A stretch of DNA of 64,000 nt from Sphingomonadales bacterium. Its GTDB lineage: Bacteria; Pseudomonadota; Alphaproteobacteria; Sphingomonadales; Sphingomonadaceae. Shown piece by piece: positions 32,204 to 41,228 of this stretch. The notes under the pieces were generated by a model. It saw nothing but the letters and a program-made list of their open reading frames with translations, made no database searches and had not been told where the DNA came from. A program made the translations under genes and the position numbers. Every line of letters starts with the position of its first letter. The stretch's first letter is position 1. The stretch covers positions 1 through 64,000 of the forward strand of contig JADKHG010000002.1 in NCBI GenBank assembly GCA_016721875.1. Direction: 5' to 3'.

Positions 32204-32530
32204 ATGTCATCAAATTTCGTTGTAGCGGCAGCAGCCGGAGGGTCGGGCGCCGCCGCATTGGTACAGATCGTGCCGCTGTTGCTTATTTTCGTCGTATTCT
32301 ATTTCCTGCTCATCCGTCCGCAGCAAAAGCGTGCCAAAGAGCATCAGGCGAAAATCGAAGCCGTTGCCAAAAATGACGAAGTCGTGACCGGTGGCGGTCT
32401 GATGGGTCGGGTTACCAAAGTTGCCGACGACCATGTCGAGGTCGAACTGGCCCCCAATGTAAAGGTTCGCGCGCTCAAATCGACGCTAGCCGATGTCAAA
32501 AGCCGCGCGGCGAAACCCGCCAACGACTGA
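32204..32530 (+). CDS. yajC: Preprotein translocase subunit YajC
   Basis: A 108-aa small membrane protein of the SecDF-YajC accessory complex. One N-terminal membrane helix (VPLLLIFVVFYFLLIRPQQK) is followed by the YajC cytoplasmic domain with AKNDEVVTGGGLMGRVTKVA. Start ATG 32204 is preceded by GGGGATGGACC; the frame upstream to 32147 is rejected as untranslated. It is followed by secD 46 bp later and then secF, the standard order, so the three are an operon. Confidence 0.93.
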   Translation: MSSNFVVAAAAGGSGAAALVQIVPLLLIFVVFYFLLIRPQQKRAKEHQAKIEAVAKNDEVVTGGGLMGRVTKVADDHVEVELAPNVKVRALKSTLADVKSRAAKPAND

Positions 32531-32576
32531 TCGCTTTGCCGGTCTTCTTGTTTCAATTGCCTGAGTAGGTCACTCG

Positions 32577-34169
32577 ATGCTCGATTTCCCCCGCTGGCGC
32601 GTCTGGATGCTGAATGCCTTGATTTTGGCATCGCTGCTGCTCGCGATTCCCAGCTTTCTTCCCAAAGCAACGCTCGAGGCAATCCCATCTTTCGTCCCGA
32701 AAGAAACGATTAATCTGGGTCTCGATCTTGCTGGCGGCAGCCATATTCTTCTCGAAGCCGACAAGGCTCAGCTTGAGCGCGATCGGTTGGAAAATCTGGA
32801 AGACAATGTACGCAACGCGATGCGCCGTGCCGACCGGATTGCGCTTGGCGATGCGACGCGCAGCGGTGGAAAGCTGAGCTTCACTGTCACAGACAGCAGC
32901 AAGATTGATGCCGCGCGCAAGGCATTGGAGCCGGTAATTGCGGGCGCCAGTGGCGGTCGCGACTGGAATATGGAATTACCGACGGCAACCGCATCACACT
33001 GGCCCCGGCCGGTCCGGTCAGTTACTGCGCTGAGTCAGGCGATGGATTCGGCCAAAGACGTGATCGATCGCCGTATTAACGCACTGGGCACGCTGGAGCC
33101 GACGATTATCCGTCAGGGCGAAGATCGGATTGTGGTGCAGGTGCCGGGCTTGCAAAATCCCGAAGCCTTGAAAGAACTCATCGGCAAGACCGCCAAGCTG
33201 GAATTCAAACTGGTCGATGACGAAGCCGACCCCGATGAAACCGCGAAGGGCAAGGCGCGCGTTGGCAGCCAGATTTTGCCCTATCCCGATAACCCAACAG
33301 GCATCCCTCAAATCGCGGTGCGCCGTCTGGGCGGAATTTCGGGCGACAAACTAACCGGTTCGCAGCAGAGGTTTGACCCCAAGACCAACGAACCGGTCGT
33401 CAATATCCAGTTCGACACCGAAGGCGGACAGCGTTTCGCCCGCATGACACAGCAATATACTGGAAAGATGTTTGCGATCATCCTTGATGGCAAGGTTATC
33501 TCGGCACCGCAGATCAAAGAACCGATCCTTGGTGGCTCCTCGCAGATTTCGGGCAGCTTCACCGTGGAAAGCGCTGGCCAACTGGCAATTGCGCTCAATT
33601 CGGGTGCGCTGCCGGTGGATCTGAAGGTCGTCGAGGAACGCTCGGTTGGTCCTGATCTGGGTGCAGACTCGATCCGGCGCGGGTTGATCGCGGCGATTGT
33701 CGGCACCGCTGGGGTGCTGATGTGGATGCTGCTGACCTATGGTCGCTTTGGTGTTTACGCCAGTTTTGCACTGGTGATTAACGTCGCGATGATTCTTGCG
33801 GTGATGGCGCTGGCCAACGCTACGTTGACACTGCCGGGTATTGCCGGTTTCGTGCTCACCATCGGTGCGGCGGTTGACGCCAACGTGCTGATCAACGAAC
33901 GTATCCGAGAGGAACGACGAAAAGGGCGGCGCGTTATACAAGCGGTGGAAAATGGCTATAAGGAAGCCAGTCGCGCGATTTTCGACGCCAACATCACCAA
34001 TGTGATCGCGGCGGTGTTGCTCTTCATTTTTGGTTCGGGTCCGATCCGTGGTTTTGCCGTCGTTCTAATGATCGGCATCGTCACGTCGGTCTTCACCGCC
34101 GTCACGCTGACCCGGATGTGGGTTGTCGGCTGGCTGAAGAAAAACCGTCCACAAGACATGCATATTTGA
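32577..34169 (+). CDS. secD: Protein translocase subunit SecD
   Basis: A 530-aa RND-like inner-membrane protein that uses the proton gradient to help Sec-dependent export. It has an N-terminal membrane helix, the motif NLGLDLAGGSHILLE, a periplasmic domain with DVIDRRINALGTLEPTIIRQ, and five C-terminal membrane helices including TIGAAVDANVLINERIREE and ANITNVIAAVLLFIFGSGPI. The segment of ~15 codons at 32976-33020 reads LPTATASHWPRPVRS, unlike SecD. The +1 frame there gives TDGNRITLAPAGP, which fits the family, so two compensating indels (about 32975 and 33018) are present. Overall frame and length are kept. ATG at 32577 overlaps GGTCACTCGATG context without a strong ribosome-binding site. 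Confidence 0.93.
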   Translation: MLDFPRWRVWMLNALILASLLLAIPSFLPKATLEAIPSFVPKETINLGLDLAGGSHILLEADKAQLERDRLENLEDNVRNAMRRADRIALGDATRSGGKLSFTVTDSSKIDAARKALEPVIAGASGGRDWNMELPTATASHWPRPVRSVTALSQAMDSAKDVIDRRINALGTLEPTIIRQGEDRIVVQVPGLQNPEALKELIGKTAKLEFKLVDDEADPDETAKGKARVGSQILPYPDNPTGIPQIAVRRLGGISGDKLTGSQQRFDPKTNEPVVNIQFDTEGGQRFARMTQQYTGKMFAIILDGKVISAPQIKEPILGGSSQISGSFTVESAGQLAIALNSGALPVDLKVVEERSVGPDLGADSIRRGLIAAIVGTAGVLMWMLLTYGRFGVYASFALVINVAMILAVMALANATLTLPGIAGFVLTIGAAVDANVLINERIREERRKGRRVIQAVENGYKEASRAIFDANITNVIAAVLLFIFGSGPIRGFAVVLMIGIVTSVFTAVTLTRMWVVGWLKKNRPQDMHI

Positions 34170-34185
34170 GGCTGGGGTTCGAATC

Positions 34186-35166
34186 ATGAAACTGCTCAAA
34201 CTCGTACCCGACGATACCAATATCGGTTTTATCAAATGGCGGAATATCGCCTTTGGGATCAGTATTGTCTTGTTGCTCGCCTCGATCCTGCTGCTGGCGA
34301 CGCGCGGGCTGAACTATGGCGTCGATTTCATCGGCGGCCAGATGATCCGTACCACCTTTGTCGACGAAAAGGCGGCGCCGGTGCAGGAGCTGCGCGAACA
34401 GGTGGGCTCGCTTGGTTTCGGCGAACCGACAATCCAGCGCTTCGGCGCGGAGAATCAGGTTTCAATCCGCATGAAGCTGCCCGATGGCGCGGATAAAAAG
34501 CCCGAACTCGCCAACATCATGACGCAAAAGATCATTGCCAAGGTGAAGGAAGAACATCCCAAGGTCCGCATTGACGGGGTCGACTCCGTCTCGGGCAAGG
34601 TATCGAGCGAGCTGTTTTCCAAGGGGCTGTTCGCGCTGATTGCGGCGGCGCTGGGTGTGGCGATGTATATCTGGATCCGGTTTGAATGGCAGTTTGGCAT
34701 CGGCGCGATCTGGGCGTTGATCCACGATACGACGCTAACGTTGGGGCTATTCTCGCTCACGCAAATGGAGTTCGACCTGAACACCATTGCCGCGATGTTG
34801 ACGATAATCGGCTATTCGCTCAACGACACGATCGTGATTTACGACCGTATCCGCGAAAATATGATGAAATACCGCAAAATGGCGATGCCTGCTTTGCTTG
34901 ATCTGTCGGTCAACGAAACGCTGTCGCGCACCGTGATGACCAGCTTGACGATCCTGACGCCGCTGGTGGTGCTGGTGCTGTTCGGGCCCGACGTGATCTT
35001 CGGTTTCAGCGTGGCGATGGCCTTTGGTATTTTTGTCGGTAGCTATTCGTCGGTCTATCAGGCCGCACCGTTCCTGATCTGGTTTGGGGTGAAATCGGAC
35101 AGCTTTGTGCCTGATGAAAAGGTCGCGGACGCCAAGGTTGAGCGGATTATCGAGGGTAAGGTCTAA
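34186..35166 (+). CDS. secF: Protein translocase subunit SecF
   Basis: A 326-aa partner of SecD. First membrane helix (IAFGISIVLLLASILLLATR), then LNYGVDFIGGQMIRTTF, periplasmic domain, and the C-terminal five-helix bundle with WALIHDTTLTLGLFSLTQME, TIIGYSLNDTIVIYDRIREN and NETLSRTVMTSLTILTPLVV. No defect seen. It starts 16 bp after secD and ends in a 4-bp overlap with the converging glycosyltransferase gene. Confidence 0.95.
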   Translation: MKLLKLVPDDTNIGFIKWRNIAFGISIVLLLASILLLATRGLNYGVDFIGGQMIRTTFVDEKAAPVQELREQVGSLGFGEPTIQRFGAENQVSIRMKLPDGADKKPELANIMTQKIIAKVKEEHPKVRIDGVDSVSGKVSSELFSKGLFALIAAALGVAMYIWIRFEWQFGIGAIWALIHDTTLTLGLFSLTQMEFDLNTIAAMLTIIGYSLNDTIVIYDRIRENMMKYRKMAMPALLDLSVNETLSRTVMTSLTILTPLVVLVLFGPDVIFGFSVAMAFGIFVGSYSSVYQAAPFLIWFGVKSDSFVPDEKVADAKVERIIEGKV

Positions 35167-36246
35167 CCCACCATCCGACGCCAATGCTCGACCAAGGTGG
35201 AGCCATTGCGGTCCCAGCTATAGTCGGCGACGGTTGCCGCCACTGCATCGCGTGACAGCGGGCTGGCGAGCAGTTCGCTGACGGCGGTCGCGATGCTGGC
35301 GGCGTTGCGCTCGACGATTCTGCCGCCTTTATCATCGCGCAGCACTTCGCGCGCTCCTCCAATGTCGGTGATTACCAAAGGCGTCCCACAGGCGAGCGCC
35401 TCGATCCAGGCATTGGCAAGGCCTTCGCTCGAGGATGGCAGTACAGCGGCATCAGCGGCCTGCACGATCTGCGCGATCTCGGCATGCGGACGCGGCCCCA
35501 GAAAGTGCACACGATCTGCAACATTCAAGTCGCGCGCCAGCATTTGCAGCTTCGCCTGATCCTCGCCTTCGCCGACCAGCGCAAGCTGAACGGCAGGGAG
35601 CTGTGGCAACGCCTCTATGACAAAGCCTTGCCCTTTGCGCGGGATGAGCGCGCCGACCGACACCAGCAGCGGTCCATCCTGGGGCAACGGAACCAATGTC
35701 CGAAGCGCGGCGCGCCCTTGGTGCGGCACATGGAACAATTCGCGGTCTATGCCGGTACGGTGGATGCGGATTTTGGCTGGATCGACACCCAGCGCAGCAA
35801 TATCGGCTGCAATGGCTTCGGACACAGCCAGTAGACCGGCAGCTTTTTGCGCCGCCTCGACAATCTGCTCGCGGCAACCGTCAACATTAGTCCAATGATG
35901 GATATCCGAGCCGCGTGCCTTAATCGAAAACGGCAAGCCGAGTTCATCGGCCAACCGCATTGCAGCCGGGCCATCAGGCCAGAAAGGGGGCCATTCCGGG
36001 CAGCAACGTAAAGGACGGGCGCAACACCCTCCGGTCGCGCCATTCATCCTCCACTGGCAAGCCAACGCGTTCTTTATAGGGCGACAGCAAACGAGACAGC
36101 GGCCAAGGCGGCAATCCATTTGGGCTGATGCGCGTTATCGCCACCTCGCCCGTTGCCTCCGCCGCGTTTAACGACAGTTCGACAAAGCGACCGAAATTGG
36201 GGGCGGCGGCACTCGGGTAAAGGGTGGAAAGCGATAGGATGCGCAC
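35163..36246 (-). pseudogene. GT4-family glycosyltransferase, frameshift plus apparent internal deletion
   Basis: GT-B fold glycosyltransferase that likely transfers a sugar from a nucleotide-sugar to an envelope glycan or lipid; acceptor unknown. The N-terminal part (RILSLSTLYPSAAAPNFGRF, VRPSFTLLPGMAP-like) and C-terminal part (FWPDGPAAMRLADELGLPFS, KARGSDIHHW, LVSVGALIPRKGQGFVIEAL, SSSEGLANAWIEALACGTPL) are in different frames. Between LLPGMAP and FWPDGPAA, relatives carry roughly 35-40 more residues, so a segment of ~110 bp seems missing at about 35995-36005 together with the frame change. GTG start 36246 lies 3 bases after the stop of the XRE gene, so the two are co-transcribed. Confidence 0.75.
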
Positions 36247-36249
36247 CTG

Positions 36250-36813
36250 TTAAAGCGCCCGCACCAGCTTTGCCGCGCGACCGATCCATGCCGGGTCTGC
36301 TACCACCTGTTGGCGCGAACCAGCGGCAAGCGGCAGTAGATGCAGCTTGCCTTCCTCGCGCCCGATCAGCCGCCCGAACAGGAAACGTCCCGCCGGACGC
36401 GGCACCAGCACATCGCAGTTCAATGCTTCGGCAAAGCTGCCCGGCTGCAATTGCTCCAGCCAGATTTCGTCGCCGCGCCGGTAATCGCCAATGCTATCCA
36501 ACACGCGCAAGCCCACCATTTCGCCCAACAGGCGCGGGGCAATGATGATTTCGGGCTTGGTCGGTGCATGGCTGCCATCGATCCCCAAATGTGCCGCAAC
36601 GGGCAATTCCTGCTGATCGGGCAATTGCACCAGTTCGCTGGGGTCAACGCCCAGCGCAGCGGCAATGCGGTTGAGCCAGCCGAGCGACACGGTACGCGTT
36701 CCCGTTTCCAGCCGCCCGATGGTCTGCGCGGTTGTCGGCGGGACGCAGCGTTCGGCAACGTCAAGCAGGGTCAGGCGTTTGGTCTTGCGCACTTCGCGGA
36801 TGCGGCTGAGCAT
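36250..36813 (-). CDS. XRE-family HTH transcriptional regulator
   Basis: A 187-aa protein with an N-terminal Cro/C1-type HTH (MLSRIREVRKTKRLTLLDVA, TTAQTIGRLETGTRTVSLGW, LNRIAAALGVDPSELVQLP) and a C-terminal domain of ~110 aa containing GDEIWLEQLQPGSFAEALNC and DVLVPRPAGRFLFGRLI, which looks like a small ligand-sensing or self-cleavage-like domain. ATG 36813 is chosen because the HTH starts there; the frame upstream to 36837 has only weak starts. It may control the adjacent glycosyltransferase or the divergent DUF6456 gene. Confidence 0.8.
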   Translation of the reverse strand: MLSRIREVRKTKRLTLLDVAERCVPPTTAQTIGRLETGTRTVSLGWLNRIAAALGVDPSELVQLPDQQELPVAAHLGIDGSHAPTKPEIIIAPRLLGEMVGLRVLDSIGDYRRGDEIWLEQLQPGSFAEALNCDVLVPRPAGRFLFGRLIGREEGKLHLLPLAAGSRQQVVADPAWIGRAAKLVRAL

Positions 36814-36911
36814 CGTTCGATCCTTTGATAAAACCAAATAGGTTTTTCTATTTCCTACAAGCTATCCCGAATGGCAAGTGCAAATCGACTCGCCAGAAAG
36901 GATAATTGCCG

Positions 36912-37421
36912 ATGCCCCGAACTGCACAAACCAAGTCCACCTATGACCCGCGCATGCTTGTCGAGCGTGCCGTGCCCGATCCCGAAGCCCTAAAAGGCGC
37001 GCCGCCGCGCCGCACGGTGACAGTCAATCTGGCAGAATCGCCGCTGTCTTGGTTGCACGCGCACGGCCATTTAACAGACCGGCAGCTGCTCGCGGGTGAG
37101 AAATTGCGTGGTGATTATGAACGGGCCGCGCTGGGACCGCGCACGACAATGGCGTGGGTCAACATGCCGGTCGCACGCGGCAGGCACGGTGCGCCTTCGC
37201 CTTTATCGCCAACCGAAGCCATGTTGCGCGCAAAGCAACGGTTTGATGGAGCAATGGAGGCGCTGGGGCGGGATTTGTCGGACATTGCATGGCGGGTGAT
37301 CTGCGCGTGTGAAAGCGTATCGGTCGCGGAAAAAGGCATGGGCTGGCCAACCCGTTCGGGCAAATTGGTGCTGCGTATCGCGCTCGACCGGCTGGCGGAT
37401 TTTTATCGGGTGCCGGGTTAA
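36912..37421 (+). CDS. DUF6456 domain-containing protein
   Basis: A 169-aa protein with the motif set SPLSWLHAHGHLTDRQLLAG, EKLRGDYERAALGPR-TTMAW and RVICACESVSVAEKGMGWPT, typical of the alphaproteobacterial DUF6456 family, often a C-terminal part of replication- or cell-cycle-linked HTH proteins. Here it stands alone. AAAGGATAATTGCCG precedes ATG 36912. It ends in a 4-bp overlap with the converging CPBP gene. Function unknown. Confidence 0.75.
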   Translation: MPRTAQTKSTYDPRMLVERAVPDPEALKGAPPRRTVTVNLAESPLSWLHAHGHLTDRQLLAGEKLRGDYERAALGPRTTMAWVNMPVARGRHGAPSPLSPTEAMLRAKQRFDGAMEALGRDLSDIAWRVICACESVSVAEKGMGWPTRSGKLVLRIALDRLADFYRVPG

Positions 37422-38299
37422 GCGGTTCTCGTATCCGCACCGCTTTTGAACCGCTGCCAACTTGCCCGCACAAAGCTGCCCTTGCGATAGGCCAGCAGCA
37501 ATATCCACAGCCCCAATGTCGTGCAGATGATCATGGCAGGCAGCGATGCCTCGGCACCGAAGGCGCCGCCTGTCAGCAGCGGTGAGCCAGAGGATTTGCT
37601 GGTCAGCAATCCAGCGACATCGGTGCCCGATACACTGACGCCAAACAATCCGCCCTGCGTCGCGTTCCACGCCATGTGCAGGCCAATTGCCGCCCAAAGC
37701 CGCCGTGTCAGCATATAGATCGCACCCAGCATTATGCCTGCTTCAATGGCGATGGCAAAGGCGGCGAGCCAGCTAGCATTGGGGTTACCCAAATGCATCG
37801 CGCCGAACAAAGCCGCGGACAGCGCCAGCGCGGCAATGCTGCCCAGCCATTGTTCGAGCAGGCGGAAGACCACGCCGCGCAGCAGGATTTCCTCGGTTAT
37901 GCCGGAAACAATCGCCATCGAAGCGACGCCCACCAGCACCGATGCGCCGTTATGACCGGTGACATGATAGCCGCCGAACAGCCAGATCACGCTTATGGTC
38001 GCGACCATAGCGCCAAAACCCAATGCCGCGCCTAATCCCCATTCGCGACCCGCGCCTTTCAACGCCAGATCCTGTGATGCCTTGCGTTCGATCAGATGGG
38101 TGAAAATCCAATAGGCAAGGATGGTGCTGGCAGCTGCGGCGATGCTAATCCCGAGATCAACCCAGTCGGTTCGGCCCGGAAGCGGCGCGAGCGCCTGTCC
38201 TGCAGCTTGCGGCCAGACCATTGCAAAGGTGATGATGACAAAGCCAACCACCAGCAGAAAGGCCGGATGTGTGACGATGCGCTTCAAAATGTTGCGCAT
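37418..38299 (-). CDS. CPBP-family intramembrane metalloprotease
   Basis: A 293-aa polytopic membrane protein of the CAAX-protease/bacteriocin-processing family. The catalytic motifs are present: ASMAIVSGITEEILLRGVVF (Glu-Glu-x3-Arg), ALFGAMHLGNPNASW (His) and AIGLHMAWNATQGGLFG (His-x3-Asn). About eight membrane helices are predicted by eye. Substrate unknown; a role in membrane protein processing or abortive responses is possible. It is separated by 50 bp from the ABC-F gene and is on the same strand. Confidence 0.88.
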   Translation of the reverse strand: MRNILKRIVTHPAFLLVVGFVIITFAMVWPQAAGQALAPLPGRTDWVDLGISIAAAASTILAYWIFTHLIERKASQDLALKGAGREWGLGAALGFGAMVATISVIWLFGGYHVTGHNGASVLVGVASMAIVSGITEEILLRGVVFRLLEQWLGSIAALALSAALFGAMHLGNPNASWLAAFAIAIEAGIMLGAIYMLTRRLWAAIGLHMAWNATQGGLFGVSVSGTDVAGLLTSKSSGSPLLTGGAFGAEASLPAMIICTTLGLWILLLAYRKGSFVRASWQRFKSGADTRTA

Positions 38300-38349
38300 A
38301 GATTTCCCCCTAGAATATGTCCGATTTCCTTAGGCGAACCGGGTCGGAT

Positions 38350-40140
38350 TTAGCCAGCCAATTCCTCAACCTTTTCCGCGAGCATCAGCCAGCGTTCCTC
38401 GGCGGCGTCCTTTTCGGCGCGCAGCCTATCGGTCAGGCTGGTGAGTTCGGCAAAGCGAGCAGGGTTGCGGCTGTAAAGGCTGGCATCGGACATTTCAGCC
38501 TCCGCCTTGGCTATCTCCAAATCGATCTCTTCGATCCGCGCAGGCAGCAGATCAAAGTCGCGCTGGTCTTTATAGGACAGCTTGGCGGCTTTGGGCGGCG
38601 GCGGGGCGGTGGTAGCCGGAGCGGATTTGACCGTCTTTGTCGCATTTTGCGGGCGACGGTCGCGCTTTGCCTCCCAGTCGGCATAGCCACCAACGATGAT
38701 ATCGACCTTGCCCGACCCGTCGAGGCCTAGGGTGAGCGTCACTGTGCGATCGAGAAAGTCGCGGTCGTGGCTGACAATCAGCACAGTGCCATCATAATCG
38801 GCAATGACCTCCTGCAACAGGTCGAGCGTTTCGAGGTCGAGATCATTGGTTGGCTCATCTAGCACCAGCAGATTGGCCTCGCGGGCAAATTCGCGCGCCA
38901 AGAGCAGCCGCGAGCGTTCGCCGCCCGACAGCGTGCCAATCCGCGCCTCGACCAGCGAAGGGTCGAACAGGAATTCCTTCAAATAGCCCTGAATATGTTT
39001 TCGGACGCCGCGCACGTCGATCCAGTCGCTGCCGTCGGCCAGCACATCGCGCACCCGCTTTTCGGGGCTCAGCAATTTGCGCTGCTGGTCAATGACGATG
39101 CCGGTCAGTGTTTTTGACAAGGCAATTTTTCCCTCGTCAGGCTGCATCTCTCCGGTGAGCATGCGGATCAGCGTGGTTTTGCCCGTGCCATTGGCACCAA
39201 CAATCCCGATCCGGTCACCGCGCTGGATGCGCAGGGTGAAGTCACGGATGATGCGGCGCTCGCCAAAGCTTTTGGACACATGTTCCGCCGCGATCACCGT
39301 CTTGGTTTTCGAATCGTCCGATGATGCCGCCAGCTTCGCGGTGCCCTGTGGCCCGATCATCGCTGCGCGCTGGGCGCGCATTTCCCACAATTTGGCGAGC
39401 CGCCCCTGATTGCGCTTGCGCCGCGCGGTCACCCCGCGTTCGAGCCAATGCGCCTCAAGCTTCAGCTTGGCGTCGAGTTTATCGGCGGCGCGCGCCTCCT
39501 CGGCATAGATCGCCTCCATCCAAGCCTCATAACCGCCAAAGCCGATTTCGTTGCGGCGCAATGCCCCGCGATCAAGCCAATAGGTTTGCCGCGTCAACCG
39601 GGTCAGAAAGGTCCGGTCATGGCTTATCACGACGAAGGCACCCTTATAGCGTGTCAGCCACTCCTCAAGCCATTCGATCGCGGCGAGGTCGAGATGGTTG
39701 GTCGGCTCGTCGAGCAGCAACAAGTCGGGTTCGCTGGCAAGTGCACGGCAGATCGCGGCGCGGCGACGCTCGCCCCCCGATGCCGTCGCGCTTTCGCGGT
39801 CCAGATCGATGCCCAACTGGTCGGCAATCGCACGCACTTCATGCTCTGGCGGGGCCTTTTCGCCCGCAGTGCAATAGTCGATCAGGCGTGGAAAAGGGCC
39901 AAAGTCCGGGTCCTGTTCGAGCATCACGACATTGGTGCCGGGAACAACAGTGCGTTTGCCCTTGTCGGCATCGATGCTGCCCGCGATCAGTTTCAGCAGA
40001 GTCGTTTTGCCCGCACCATTGCGCCCGATAAGGGCAAGCCGGTCGCGCGGGCCGATGAACATGTTGATATCCGTAAACAGCCAGCCCGCACCTTGCTGGA
40101 GCGACAGGTTTTCATAAGCAAGAATGGGCGGCGCCGACAT
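38350..40140 (-). CDS. ABC-F family ATPase (Uup-like)
   Basis: A 596-aa soluble protein with two ABC domains and no membrane segment. First domain: GRNGAGKTTLLKLIAGS, SGGERRRAAICRALASEPDL and LLLDEPTNHLDLAAIEWLEE. Second: GANGTGKTTLIRMLTGE, TLSGGERSRLLLAREFAREA and VLDEPTNDLDLETLDLLQE. A Lys/Ala/Pro-rich linker leads to a C-terminal coiled coil, as in Uup. ABC-F proteins act on ribosomes (translation quality) or on DNA intermediates. Start ATG 40140 (MSAPPILAYENLSLQQG) matches the family; the frame upstream to 40290 runs into a REP repeat and is rejected. Confidence 0.9.
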   Translation of the reverse strand: MSAPPILAYENLSLQQGAGWLFTDINMFIGPRDRLALIGRNGAGKTTLLKLIAGSIDADKGKRTVVPGTNVVMLEQDPDFGPFPRLIDYCTAGEKAPPEHEVRAIADQLGIDLDRESATASGGERRRAAICRALASEPDLLLLDEPTNHLDLAAIEWLEEWLTRYKGAFVVISHDRTFLTRLTRQTYWLDRGALRRNEIGFGGYEAWMEAIYAEEARAADKLDAKLKLEAHWLERGVTARRKRNQGRLAKLWEMRAQRAAMIGPQGTAKLAASSDDSKTKTVIAAEHVSKSFGERRIIRDFTLRIQRGDRIGIVGANGTGKTTLIRMLTGEMQPDEGKIALSKTLTGIVIDQQRKLLSPEKRVRDVLADGSDWIDVRGVRKHIQGYLKEFLFDPSLVEARIGTLSGGERSRLLLAREFAREANLLVLDEPTNDLDLETLDLLQEVIADYDGTVLIVSHDRDFLDRTVTLTLGLDGSGKVDIIVGGYADWEAKRDRRPQNATKTVKSAPATTAPPPPKAAKLSYKDQRDFDLLPARIEEIDLEIAKAEAEMSDASLYSRNPARFAELTSLTDRLRAEKDAAEERWLMLAEKVEELAG

Positions 40141-40233
40141 GGTTGCGGGGCGATAGGGGGATGGGGCGGGCAGGGCAAGACATTCTCCCTTTCCGCAGAT
40201 GGCGAAGGCTGCATCGAACAGACATTTGATCAA

Positions 40234-40320
40234 TACCGTAGTGCTGAGCTTGTCGAAGCACGCCTCAAAGGGTAGCGCTGCATCTGACAAACGCCCTTCG
40301 ACAGGCTCAGGGCTACGGTG
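40234..40320. repeat. REP-like inverted repeat (GTAGCCCTGAGCCTGTCGAAGGGC family)
   Basis: Two inverted ~28-bp units facing each other: ACCGTAGTGCTGAGCTTGTC.. at 40234-40262 and its complement-type unit ending GGGCTACGGT at 40292-40320. The same family is found at 55118-55186 and, as a single unit, at 56418-56446. It lies between the divergent ABC-F and aminotransferase genes. It can form a long hairpin. Confidence 0.85.
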
Positions 40321-40344
40321 TTAATCTGAAGGCCAATATTTTCC

Positions 40345-41202
40345 ATGCGCACAGTCTATCTCAACGACCAATATCTCCCTGAGGCGGAAGCCCAAGTCTC
40401 GATTTTCGACCGGGGCTTTCTGTTTGCGGATTCGGTTTACGAAGTCATTTCGGTGCTGGATGGAAAGCTGGTGGATTTCGACGCGCATGTCGTGCGGTTG
40501 CACCGCTCGATGGCTGAATTGAAAATGGATCAAGCGCTGGATCGCGAAATGCTCCTGAATTTGTGCCGCGAACTGGTTGCACGCAATGCATTGGCCGAAG
40601 GCGTGATCTATGTTCAGGTCACACGCGGTAATCCCGGTGATCGCGATTTCCTGTTTCCACCCGCCGGAACACCGCCGACCATTGCAGCCTTCACGCAAAG
40701 CATGGCGTTGATCGACCGCTCCCATGCGAAAACAGGTCTTTCGATTGTGACGCTGCCCGACCGGCGCTGGGGAATGGCGACGGTCAAGACCACGCAATTG
40801 CTCTATGCGTCGTTGATGAAGGCAGAGGCAAAGGCCCAAGGGGCCGATGATGCCTGGCTGGTGCGCGATGGTTTCGTCACCGAAGGCACTTCGCAAAATG
40901 CGCATATCGTGACGCGCGAGGGCGTGCTGGTCACGCACCCGCTCGACAGCAATATCCTGCATGGCATTACACAGGCCTCGGTGATCGAATTGGCCCGGCA
41001 AGGCGTATGCCGTGCTGAAGCGCGTGCCTTTTCGGCGGAGGAGGCAAAGCAGGCCAGCGAAGCGCTGGTCACCGCTGCCTCTGCCTTTGTGCTGCCGGTC
41101 ACCCGTATAGATGGCGTTCAGCTTGGCGATGGCAAAGCCGGGCCTATCATGCTGAAGCTGCGCGAAATCTATATCGAATTCGCGCGGCGCAGCGCAATCT
41201 GA
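40345..41202 (+). CDS. D-amino-acid aminotransferase-like PLP enzyme (class IV)
   Basis: A 285-aa fold-type IV aminotransferase that interconverts D-alanine/2-oxoglutarate and D-glutamate/pyruvate or related pairs. It has SIFDRGFLFADSVYEVISVL near the N-terminus, QVTRGNPGDRDFLFPP, the Lys in MATVKTTQLLYASLMKAEA as probable PLP Schiff base, and GFVTEGTSQNAHIVTREGVL with LHGITQASVIELA for cofactor phosphate binding. This matches D-amino-acid transaminases more than branched-chain enzymes, but aminodeoxychorismate lyase cannot be fully excluded. Start 40345 leaves the REP element upstream untranslated. Confidence 0.85.
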   Translation: MRTVYLNDQYLPEAEAQVSIFDRGFLFADSVYEVISVLDGKLVDFDAHVVRLHRSMAELKMDQALDREMLLNLCRELVARNALAEGVIYVQVTRGNPGDRDFLFPPAGTPPTIAAFTQSMALIDRSHAKTGLSIVTLPDRRWGMATVKTTQLLYASLMKAEAKAQGADDAWLVRDGFVTEGTSQNAHIVTREGVLVTHPLDSNILHGITQASVIELARQGVCRAEARAFSAEEAKQASEALVTAASAFVLPVTRIDGVQLGDGKAGPIMLKLREIYIEFARRSAI

Positions 41203-41228
41203 TCCAATTGGGCATGAAGGAGAATTTT

